DNA of 64,000 nucleotides from Labilibaculum sp. (lineage in GTDB: Bacteria > Bacteroidota > Bacteroidia > Bacteroidales > Marinifilaceae), in NCBI GenBank assembly GCA_016342745.1, contig JAEINT010000007.1:124001-188000 (forward strand). Reading direction: 5' to 3'. Both the position numbers and the translations under genes were made by a program. Every line of letters begins with the position of its first letter. Position 1 is the first letter of the stretch. Of the stretch, positions 9,144 to 16,745 are shown piece by piece. The notes beneath the pieces were generated by a model. That model saw nothing but the letters and a program-made list of their open reading frames with translations. It was not told the origin of the DNA and made no database searches.

Positions 9144-10739
9144 TTAGAACCCATTCAACTCCATGGTAACCGTTGGAATCAATAGTAAAAGCCCCAATAA
9201 AAGAAGGATTGCCATAAAGCCACCAATCCACTTTACCCATTTGTCGTAAGGGATTTTAGCAACACCTAGTACACCAATTAAAACGCCTGAGGTTGGCGTA
9301 ATCATATTGGTAAAACCATCACCAAATTGGAAAGCCATAACAGTAGCTTGTCGCGATACACCAATTAAATCGGAGAATTGCGACATCATTGGCATGGTTA
9401 AGGCAGCTTTTGCTGATCCCGATGGGATAATTACATTAATGATATTTTGAATTAAATACATCATACTAACCGAAGCCATTTTTCCAAAATCGTTCATCGA
9501 TTGTGAGATGTAATAAAGAATGGAATCAATAATTTGACCTTCTTCTAATACGATAAGAATTCCACCAGCTAATCCTACAATCATTGCAGCAGAAAGAATA
9601 TCGCGACAACCTTCAAGAAATAATTGCGTGATTTCATTGGCTGTATTGTTAAAGGCAATACCTGCAAAAATTCCCATAGCAAAGAAAAGCGTTGCAATTT
9701 CCATAATGTACCAACCATAGCCCATAACACCTACAATCAAAAAGATGATTGTGAAAAGGAGAAGATTAAGAATATAAAAATGAACTGATTTTAACAGACT
9801 TAATAATCCAGAAATGGCAAATAAGCCAGCAATGATCGGAAGTACCATAAAAGTGGTTTCAGAGTTTCCAACCTTTAATGTGCTTACAGGATAATGGTAT
9901 GCAAAACCAATCATCGAGATTAAAATGATAATATAAGTTACCCAAGCTGATTTTGGTGTGTAATATTCTATTGTTTCCAAGTCGGTATCGGTATGCTTTC
10001 TCCAATATTCATCATCGGTATAAACTAATGAAGAGCTAGGATTTTTACGAACCTTGGCCGCGTATCGTAAAATGAAAGCAAAACCGATCACATTAATTAC
10101 TACCCAACAGAACAAACGGTATTCAATACCAGAGAACAATGGAAGGTTCGATAAACCTTGTGCAATTCCAATTGTAAATGGGTTTAGTAGTGCGCCGGCA
10201 AAACCAAGACCTGCAGCAACAAAACAAATGGCTACACCAACAATAGAATCGTAGCCCATTTTAATTGCCATAGGTACAAAAATTATTACAAAAGCAATGG
10301 TTTCCTCACTCATGCCAAAGGTGGCACCAAACAACGAGAATATAAGCATGATGAGCGTTAGGATAATATTGTTGACACCTATTTTTCGTATGGTTTTGTT
10401 CTTTTCTAGTTTTTTTGTGAAGTTAAGAAAGGAGTAGATTCCTATATCAATAGATTTGCTCGCATTCATGATCCAGAAAGCCCCTCCAATTACCAAAATA
10501 AACATGATGATATCGGCTTTGTCAACAAATCCTTTAAAGAAAGAAGAGAAAACTTCCCAGCTTTGTCCTTGACTTTCGGTTTGTTGATAGGAGCCTTGTA
10601 CGATAACTTCTCGATCGGTTCCATTTACATTTACTGTAGTTCTTTCAAATTCTCCTCCAGGAATTACCCAAGTAAGAATAGCAGATAGAACTACTATGGC
10701 AAAAACGATTACGTAGGTATGAGGGATTTTTTTAAACAT
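9144..10739 (-). CDS. YfcC/DcuC-type membrane carrier
   Basis: A polytopic inner-membrane protein of the YfcC family (DcuC/C4-dicarboxylate anaerobic carrier superfamily, also called arginine/ornithine antiporter-like). Its 531 residues hold about 12 hydrophobic segments. N-terminal IPHTYVIVFAIVVLSAILTW followed by VIPGGEFER is the typical YfcC opening. Paired re-entrant-like segments are seen as LLNPFTIGIAQGLS and IPSGSAKAALTMPMM near the C-terminal half. It is divergent from hutI with about 300 bases between them. A role in moving histidine or a breakdown product is suggested by context only; the sequence does not settle the substrate. Confidence 0.85.
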   Translation of the reverse strand: MFKKIPHTYVIVFAIVVLSAILTWVIPGGEFERTTVNVNGTDREVIVQGSYQQTESQGQSWEVFSSFFKGFVDKADIIMFILVIGGAFWIMNASKSIDIGIYSFLNFTKKLEKNKTIRKIGVNNIILTLIMLIFSLFGATFGMSEETIAFVIIFVPMAIKMGYDSIVGVAICFVAAGLGFAGALLNPFTIGIAQGLSNLPLFSGIEYRLFCWVVINVIGFAFILRYAAKVRKNPSSSLVYTDDEYWRKHTDTDLETIEYYTPKSAWVTYIIILISMIGFAYHYPVSTLKVGNSETTFMVLPIIAGLFAISGLLSLLKSVHFYILNLLLFTIIFLIVGVMGYGWYIMEIATLFFAMGIFAGIAFNNTANEITQLFLEGCRDILSAAMIVGLAGGILIVLEEGQIIDSILYYISQSMNDFGKMASVSMMYLIQNIINVIIPSGSAKAALTMPMMSQFSDLIGVSRQATVMAFQFGDGFTNMITPTSGVLIGVLGVAKIPYDKWVKWIGGFMAILLLLGLLLLIPTVTMELNGF

Positions 10740-11041
10740 ATTTTAAATTTTGAGGAATTAGTATCAATTGTGAATGAATCGAGTTATCTATTCGATTAGT
10801 CGACTCTTAAATTTTCGGGGGTAAAAATAATAACATTCCACAGAAAAAGGTCAATATTACTGATAGAATAAATTTAACTTTTGCATGTTGTCGAAAAGGT
10901 TTGCATTCTCATGATTTTTAATGTGATTTGAGTGTAATATTCTATCATTTTTTTTACTTTCGCAAAGTAGTTATATTAACATTATCAATTGATTACCTGA
11001 GTGAATGGATTGATAAGTACTAGTTATTAAAAGAATGTAGT
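10740..11041. promoter_or_regulatory. Divergent intergenic region yfcC-like / hutI
   Basis: A 300-base A+T-rich gap holding the promoters of two divergent genes. A TACTTTCG at 10955-10962, with an upstream TTTG at 10927, loosely resembles the Bacteroidota -33/-7 elements for hutI, but the spacing is longer than usual. I see no clear operator palindrome and no RNA gene. Confidence 0.3.
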
Positions 11042-12295
11042 ATGAAGTTGCTAATAAGTAATATAAAGACCTTGGTTCAGGTAGATGAAAATTCGCGTAA
11101 GTGGGTGGCAGGAACTGACATGGCAAATTTAAAATGTATCGACAATGCTTATTTGTTGATAGAGGATGAAAAAATATCGGATTTTGGTAAGATGGAAGAC
11201 ATTCCAAATTACGATGAAATGGAAGGCTTCGATTTGGTTGAGGAAATTGATGCTACAGGTCGAATGGTATTTCCATCGTTTTGCGATTCTCATACTCATT
11301 TGGTGTATGCAGGTTCTCGTGAAATTGAATATACCGATAAAATTAAGGGGCTTTCTTACGAAGAAATTGCCAAACGTGGTGGTGGAATCTTGAATTCAGC
11401 AAAGCGCATGCATGAGGCTACTGAAGAAGAATTGTATGAGTCGGCAATGGAACGTATTCATGAGATTATTAGCATGGGAACGGGAGCTGTTGAAATTAAA
11501 AGTGGATATGGTTTAACAGTGGAGGATGAGTTGAAAATGCTTCGCGTAATCAAGCGAATTAAAGAAACTACACCATTAACAATTAAGGCTAGCTTTTTAG
11601 GTGCACATGCGGTACCTGCTAATTATAAAGGTCGTCAAGGGGAATATGTTGATATGGTAATCAACGAAATGATTCCAATGGTAGCAGCTGAAGATTTGGC
11701 TGATTATATCGATGTATTCTGCGATAAAGGATTCTTTACCGTTGAAGAAACCGACCGAATTTTAAATGCAGGAATGAAGCACGGAATGCGTGCAAAAATC
11801 CATGCCAATGAGTTGGATTACTCTGGAGGAATTCAGGTAGGAGTGAAGTATAATGCACTTTCTGTTGACCACCTGGAGTTTGTAGGCGATGCCGAAATAG
11901 AAGCTTTAAAAGGATCGGAAACTATGCCAACGGTATTGCCAGGTGCAGCTTTCTTCCTAAATATGGTTTGTTCACCAGTTCGTAACATGATGAATGCAGG
12001 TTTACCAGTAGCTTTGGCATCTGATTTTAACCCAGGATCATCACCGTCGGGTAATATGAAATTCGTAATGTCTTTGGCATGCATTAATTATAAAATGTTG
12101 CCACAAGAGGCCATTAACGCAACAACAATAAATTCTGCTTACGCTATGGGCGTATCAGATGAATTGGGAAGTATCACCAAAGGAAAAATTGCCAATGTAT
12201 TTATAACAAAAGCAATTCCATCTGTTGAGTTTATGCCTTATGCATACGGTAGCAATTTAATCGATACGGTGATTTTAAGAGGACAAGTACTATAA
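11042..12295 (+). CDS. hutI: Imidazolonepropionase
   Basis: Third step of histidine degradation: hydrolyses 4-imidazolone-5-propanoate to N-formimino-L-glutamate. The protein is an amidohydrolase-fold metal enzyme of 417 residues, normal length. Metal ligands are visible in CDSHTHLVYAGSREIEY (HxH, about residue 80), KIHANELD, SVDHLEFVG and ASDFNPGSSPSG (Asp). It starts with ATG 11042 (MKLLISNIKTLVQVDE). Downstream is the next enzyme of the route, so the two form a functional pair. hutH and hutU are not in the window. Confidence 0.97.
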   Translation: MKLLISNIKTLVQVDENSRKWVAGTDMANLKCIDNAYLLIEDEKISDFGKMEDIPNYDEMEGFDLVEEIDATGRMVFPSFCDSHTHLVYAGSREIEYTDKIKGLSYEEIAKRGGGILNSAKRMHEATEEELYESAMERIHEIISMGTGAVEIKSGYGLTVEDELKMLRVIKRIKETTPLTIKASFLGAHAVPANYKGRQGEYVDMVINEMIPMVAAEDLADYIDVFCDKGFFTVEETDRILNAGMKHGMRAKIHANELDYSGGIQVGVKYNALSVDHLEFVGDAEIEALKGSETMPTVLPGAAFFLNMVCSPVRNMMNAGLPVALASDFNPGSSPSGNMKFVMSLACINYKMLPQEAINATTINSAYAMGVSDELGSITKGKIANVFITKAIPSVEFMPYAYGSNLIDTVILRGQVL

Positions 12296-12315
12296 TAATT
12301 GATAATTATAAATTA

Positions 12316-12357
12316 TTCTCCCCTTTTCAGGAGAGATGTCCGAAGGACAGAGGGGTG
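12316..12357 (-). repeat. REP-like palindromic element, copy A
   Basis: A 42-base element read on the minus strand as CACCCCTCTGTCC...GAGAA. It can form two small hairpins: TGTCC-GAA-GGACA and TCTCC/GGAGA. It is similar in length and layout to the copies at 12376, 60686 and 60777, and forms an inverted pair with the copy at 12376 with the CACCC heads facing each other. Confidence 0.7.
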
Positions 12358-12375
12358 TTCGCACAAAACTAAAAG

Positions 12376-12417
12376 CACCCTTTCGCCTGTCGGCACTTTC
12401 CCTTAAAAGGGAAAGAA
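12376..12417 (+). repeat. REP-like palindromic element, copy B
   Basis: A 42-base element starting CACCCTTTCGCCTGTCGGC. It contains the small hairpin GCC-TGTC-GGC and a strong hairpin CTTTCCCTT-AA-AAGGGAAAG with 9-base arms. Partner of copy A across an 18-base gap. The pair lies between hutI and the FTCD gene and may affect read-through or mRNA stability. Confidence 0.7.
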
Positions 12418-12528
12418 ACGTTGATTTTGAAAGAAGTACAATTGAGAGAAATCATATTATAATCATTTACAATCAGCGTCAAGTTTTTTTTGTAAAATCA
12501 ATTACAGAATATTTAAATACAACATATA

Positions 12529-14229
12529 ATGAAACAATTAATCGAATGTGTTCCTAATTTCTCTGAAGGGAACGATATGAATATCATTAAGCAGATTACA
12601 AACGAAATTGAATCTGTAGAAGGTGTAAGCCTTGTTGATGTTGATCCGGGAAAAGCAACTAACCGTACAGTTGTAACCATGGTTGGTACACCTGATGAGG
12701 TTTTGGAAGCAGCTGTAAAAGCTGTTAAAAAAGCAGCTGAACTAATCGATATGAGTAAGCATTCTGGTGCTCACCCACGTTTTGGAGCAACTGATGTTTG
12801 TCCATTGGTTCCTGTTGCCAACATTACCATGGAAGAAACAGTTGAGTATGCACACAAATTAGCTGAACGTATCGGTACTGAGTTGAACATTCCTGTATAT
12901 TGCTACGAAAATGCTGCACGTATCGAAGAGCGTAAGAATCTAGCTGTTTGTCGTGCCGGTGAGTACGAAGCAGTAAAAGATCGTATTGGAACGGAACGTT
13001 GGAAGCCAGATTTCGGACCAGCTGAGTTTACCGATGCTGTTGCTAAATCGGGTGTTACTGCTGTTAGTGCGCGTAACTTCCTTATTGCCTATAACTTCAA
13101 CTTGAACACTACATCTACTCGTCGTGCCAATGCAATTGCATTCGATGTTCGCGAAAGAGGTCGTACCAAGCGTGAAGGAAATCCTATTACAGGAAAAATT
13201 ATTAAAGATGAGAATGGTAAGCCAGTAATGGAGCCAGGAACATTGAAAGCTACCAAGGCTATTGGATGGTTTATTGAAGAGTTTGGCGTTGCTCAAATTT
13301 CGATGAACATGACCGACATTACGGTAACTTCAATTCACAAGGCATTCGATGAGGTTTGTGCTAAGGCTCAAGCTCGTGGTATCCGCGTTACAGGTTCAGA
13401 GTTAGTTGGTGTTGTGCCATTGCAGGCGATGTTAGATGCGGGTAAGCATTACCTACGCATGCAAGGTCGCTCAACAGGTATTGCCGATCGTGAGATTATC
13501 AAAATTGCCGTTAAATCATTAGGATTAGACGAGCTTTACCCATTCGATGCTGATAAGAAAATTATTGAGTACATTTTGGAGAACGAAGCTAAAAAAGGAG
13601 CTAAGAAATTAGTTGACATGAGCTTAACTGCTTTTGTTGAAGAAACAGCTTCAGAATCTATGGCTCCAGGTGGAGGATCTATCTCTGCTTACATGGGTGC
13701 AATGGGGGCTGCTTTGGGCTCAATGGTTGCTAACCTTTCGGCTCACAAGCCAGGATGGGATGAGCGTTGGGAAGAGTTTTCTGACTGGGCTGAGAAAGGT
13801 AAATTCTACCATACAAAGCTAAACTGGTTGGTTGATGAGGATACAAACGCCTTCAACAAAATTATGGATGCGATTCGTTTGCCAAAAGCTACCGATGAAG
13901 AGAAAACTGCTCGAGCTGCAGCTATGGAAGAAGCAACTAAATTTGCGACTATGGTTCCTTTCCAAACAATGGAGCTTTGCTTAGGATCTATGGATGTGGC
14001 GAAAGCAATGGCTGAAATCGGAAACCCTAATTCGGTTACCGATGCAGGTGTAGGTGCATTAGCTGCTCGTTCGGGTGTAATTGGTGCTTTTATGAATGTG
14101 AAAATTAACGCTGCCGATCTTACCGACAAGGTTTGGGCGGCAGATATCATCACGAAAGGACAAGCAATTGTTGACAAGGCTGTTGCTTTGGAAAACGAAA
14201 TTGTAGCTGTGGTAAACGCTAAAATATAA
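12529..14229 (+). CDS. Bifunctional glutamate formiminotransferase / formiminotetrahydrofolate cyclodeaminase
   Basis: Transfers the formimino group from formiminoglutamate (the HutI product) to tetrahydrofolate, then deaminates it to methenyl-THF, feeding one-carbon metabolism. The 566 residues match the fused vertebrate-type FTCD. The transferase N-domain begins MKQLIECVPNFSEGND, with the family block HSGAHPRFGATDVCPLVP (about residues 80-97). The second transferase domain runs to about 330. The cyclodeaminase domain begins near 360 (SLTAFVEETASESMAPGGGS) and runs to the end. Start ATG 12529 is preceded by an A+T-rich leader. It is separated from hutI by 230 bases containing a repeat pair, so it may have its own promoter. 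Confidence 0.96.
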   Translation: MKQLIECVPNFSEGNDMNIIKQITNEIESVEGVSLVDVDPGKATNRTVVTMVGTPDEVLEAAVKAVKKAAELIDMSKHSGAHPRFGATDVCPLVPVANITMEETVEYAHKLAERIGTELNIPVYCYENAARIEERKNLAVCRAGEYEAVKDRIGTERWKPDFGPAEFTDAVAKSGVTAVSARNFLIAYNFNLNTTSTRRANAIAFDVRERGRTKREGNPITGKIIKDENGKPVMEPGTLKATKAIGWFIEEFGVAQISMNMTDITVTSIHKAFDEVCAKAQARGIRVTGSELVGVVPLQAMLDAGKHYLRMQGRSTGIADREIIKIAVKSLGLDELYPFDADKKIIEYILENEAKKGAKKLVDMSLTAFVEETASESMAPGGGSISAYMGAMGAALGSMVANLSAHKPGWDERWEEFSDWAEKGKFYHTKLNWLVDEDTNAFNKIMDAIRLPKATDEEKTARAAAMEEATKFATMVPFQTMELCLGSMDVAKAMAEIGNPNSVTDAGVGALAARSGVIGAFMNVKINAADLTDKVWAADIITKGQAIVDKAVALENEIVAVVNAKI

Positions 14230-14250
14230 TACCACTACATCATTATATTT

Positions 14251-14281
14251 AGGGATACGTTACGGCGTGTCCCTTTTTTTT
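14251..14281 (+). terminator. Terminator after FTCD gene
   Basis: Stem AGGGATACG / CGTGTCCCT (one G-T pair) followed by eight T, 21 bases after the stop codon. Confidence 0.8.
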
Positions 14282-14484
14282 AGTTTGTATTTTATGATAT
14301 GCGTATTTTTTTGTTCTATCTCTATTTATTTGATTATATACATCATGCAAAACTGCTGTTAAGAAGAGGATTTGAGATGTTTATTGGATGTGAAAAAGGC
14401 TACTTAGAAATAATATAAATATTTAGTACTGTTCAGTATTTTTGATTATTGTGAGTATATTTAATTCGCTTAAAAAAAAATAAT

Positions 14485-15423
14485 ATGAAGAATAGAAAAA
14501 TCATCTTGTTAATTTTATTTGTGCTGTGTGTAAACAGTTTTGTATTAAAATCTCAAGAATATTTAATTGAGATTGAGACTAAGCGAAATGCAGATAATAG
14601 CGTTGATTTTAATTATCGTAAAAATTGTTATGGAACTTATTGTATTCAGTTTACTTTTAGACAATTATCTAATTCATTTCAATCAAATTTCCAAAGTACG
14701 GTTAGTGGATTATCAGGTAGGGCCATAAGTTTGAAACCTCGAGATGCTACTCAAGGTATAGGTTTTTCTTTTAGTTATATATATCAATTGGGTAGTCCTA
14801 ATGTAAAGATCAATGATGATTTTATTTATTTACTTCCATTTAGAAATGATGTGAAATTGGAAGCTATTTCTTTGAATAATTTGAATAGATCATTTGGGAA
14901 AGGAGTTTCTGAAACGTGGAAGGCATATCGATTTGTAGTTGAAAATCCAGAATCAATTGTTGCCTGTAGAAAAGGATTAGTAGTTAAAGTGGTTGATGAA
15001 TTTAATGTAGATACAACTCAAAATTTCAACTACAAAAGAAGCCAAAATGAAGTGATCGTAGAGCATAAGGATGGGACGTTGGCAAGATATTCTGGTTTTA
15101 AAGCTGGAAGTATTAAGGTTGAAGAAGGTCAAATGATATATCCTTATTCTGAAATTGGTATCGTTGGTAGAAATGGAAAGGATGTGAATTATAAATTAGA
15201 TCTTTGTATATATTATTTAAATACGAAGAATTTAAATGATTTTAATGATGTTGTGAAAAAAGCAAATGCTTTGGCTTATGTAAACCCGAAATTTAATTAT
15301 AAAGGTGCTGCTGCTACATTATTATCAAGAAATAAATATGTGACTGAATGTAATGATGAAATTATTACTCAGGAATTTTCACGAAGGGAAAAGAAGAAAT
15401 ATCTTAAAGGAGAGTTGAAGTAA
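14485..15423 (+). CDS. Secreted protein with degenerate M23 (LytM-like) fold
   Basis: A 312-residue exported protein with a signal peptide (MKNRKIILLILFVLCVNSF, cleavage near LKSQ). The second half resembles a duplicated-hybrid-motif/M23 domain: VVENPESIVACRKGLVVKVV, then VIVEHKDGTLARYSGFKAG, then VEEGQMIYPYSEIGIVGRNG. Where active M23 enzymes have AHL and HLHF metal and catalytic motifs, this protein reads SGF and KLDLCI. The zinc ligands are therefore lost and it is probably a non-catalytic binding or regulatory protein. The N-terminal half (residues 25-140) is unrecognised. A TATTTTTG at 14437-14444 matches the -7 consensus and could be its promoter. The gene stands alone. Confidence 0.7.
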   Translation: MKNRKIILLILFVLCVNSFVLKSQEYLIEIETKRNADNSVDFNYRKNCYGTYCIQFTFRQLSNSFQSNFQSTVSGLSGRAISLKPRDATQGIGFSFSYIYQLGSPNVKINDDFIYLLPFRNDVKLEAISLNNLNRSFGKGVSETWKAYRFVVENPESIVACRKGLVVKVVDEFNVDTTQNFNYKRSQNEVIVEHKDGTLARYSGFKAGSIKVEEGQMIYPYSEIGIVGRNGKDVNYKLDLCIYYLNTKNLNDFNDVVKKANALAYVNPKFNYKGAAATLLSRNKYVTECNDEIITQEFSRREKKKYLKGELK

Positions 15424-15456
15424 AAAAATAGCCAAATTCTCAATCGAGAATCTGGC
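15424..15456 (-). terminator. Terminator of sucA-sucB operon
   Basis: On the minus strand, a stem of GCCA/TGGC plus ATTCTC/GAGAAT with one mismatch and an AATC-type loop, followed by a T-run (seen as A-run 15422-15428 on the plus strand). It lies 23 bases beyond the sucB stop. Confidence 0.75.
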
Positions 15457-15478
15457 CTTAATAGACTATGTTGTAATT

Positions 15479-16717
15479 CTATATTCCTAATAACAAGCTA
15501 TCAGGATCTTTTCCGTCGAATAGCATTTTGTGTGGGTTTTCAATCATTTCTTTAATCTTAACCAAGAAACCAACCGAATCTTTACCATCAATTACTCTGT
15601 GATCGTAAGAAAGGGCAATGTACATCATTGGGCGAACTTCCACCTTACCATTTATAGCAACAGGTCGTTCAACAATATTGTGCATTCCTAAAATTCCCGA
15701 CTGAGGAGGATTGATAATTGGTGTACTTAGTAGAGAACCAAAAACGCCACCATTGGTAATCGTAAAGGTTCCGCCAGTCATTTCATCCAAACTGATTTTT
15801 CCAGAACGAGCCTTGTTAGCCAAAGCCATTAGGTTCTTTTCGATATCTGCTAAGCCTAAGCTTTCAGTATTACGAATTACGGGTACCATTAAACCTTTTG
15901 GAGTTTGAACGGCAATGGCAATATCTGCATATTCAGGAGTTACAATCTCCTCACCATCCATCATTGAATTTACTGCAGGGTGAAGCTTTAAAGCCTCCGA
16001 TGCAGCCTTCGTAAAGAAAGACATGAAACCCAATTTGATATCATGAGTTTCCACAAATTTCTTCTGGTACTTTTTTCTTAGCTCCATTACCGCACTCATG
16101 TCAACTTCGTTAAAAGTTGTAAGCATGGCTGTTTCATTCTTAACAGAAACCAAACGTGCACTCAACTTCTTTCGAAGATTGGTCATTTTTTTACGTTTAG
16201 CTTCTCTCGAAATTTCTTTCGTTTGAGCCGAAACAACAGGAGCATTTCCTTTATTATCAACAACTGCTTGAATGTCTTTTTTCGATAAGCGCTGAAGGCC
16301 GGCAATAACATCATCAACTGAAAGTTGATTTTCTTCCATTAGCTTTTTGGCAACGGGCGAAATCTTAACATCCTTAAATTCATCAGAAGTTTGAACAGGA
16401 GCAGCTTCAGGTGCTTTCGCTTCTTGTTTTGGAGCTTCCTCTTTGGCTTCTGCTTTAGCGCTAGCAGGCTTAGCTTCGCCAGCAAAACTGGCATCAATGC
16501 TACAAGCAACAGAGCCTACCGCAACAGTATCGCCTTCTTGAGCTTTGATTTGAATTTTACCACCTTCATCAGCAATTAGCGTTAGTGTAGCTTTGTCCGA
16601 TTCAATTTCTGCAATTTCCTGATCCTTTTCAACAATATCACCATCTGCAACAAACCAGCTGGCTATTTCTACTTCGGAAATGGATTCTCCGGGACTAGGT
16701 ATTTTTATGTCGATCAT
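15479..16717 (-). CDS. sucB: Dihydrolipoyllysine-residue succinyltransferase (2-oxoglutarate dehydrogenase E2)
   Basis: Core of the 2-oxoglutarate dehydrogenase complex; moves the succinyl group from E1 to CoA. The 412 residues show an N-terminal lipoyl domain with the lipoylated Lys in [11 protein letters not shown] (about residue 43). An Ala/Lys/Glu/Pro-rich linker (about 80-115) follows, then a peripheral subunit-binding domain ([20 protein letters not shown], about 120-140). The catalytic domain carries the HxxxDG motif in [16 protein letters not shown] near the C-terminus. It follows sucA after 28 bases, in the same operon. No lpd (E3) gene is adjacent. Confidence 0.97.
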   Translation of the reverse strand: MIDIKIPSPGESISEVEIASWFVADGDIVEKDQEIAEIESDKATLTLIADEGGKIQIKAQEGDTVAVGSVACSIDASFAGEAKPASAKAEAKEEAPKQEAKAPEAAPVQTSDEFKDVKISPVAKKLMEENQLSVDDVIAGLQRLSKKDIQAVVDNKGNAPVVSAQTKEISREAKRKKMTNLRKKLSARLVSVKNETAMLTTFNEVDMSAVMELRKKYQKKFVETHDIKLGFMSFFTKAASEALKLHPAVNSMMDGEEIVTPEYADIAIAVQTPKGLMVPVIRNTESLGLADIEKNLMALANKARSGKISLDEMTGGTFTITNGGVFGSLLSTPIINPPQSGILGMHNIVERPVAINGKVEVRPMMYIALSYDHRVIDGKDSVGFLVKIKEMIENPHKMLFDGKDPDSLLLGI

Positions 16718-16745
16718 TATATTGATTGTTTTCTTGATTGTACTA

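Noticed and set aside
10971-11207. Minus-strand frame opposite the hutI start
   Set aside because: Shadow of hutI; the hutI frame has all metal-ligand motifs.
12336-12557. Plus-strand frame of 73 codons between hutI and FTCD
   Set aside because: It is built from the REP-like pair and overlaps the FTCD start in another frame.
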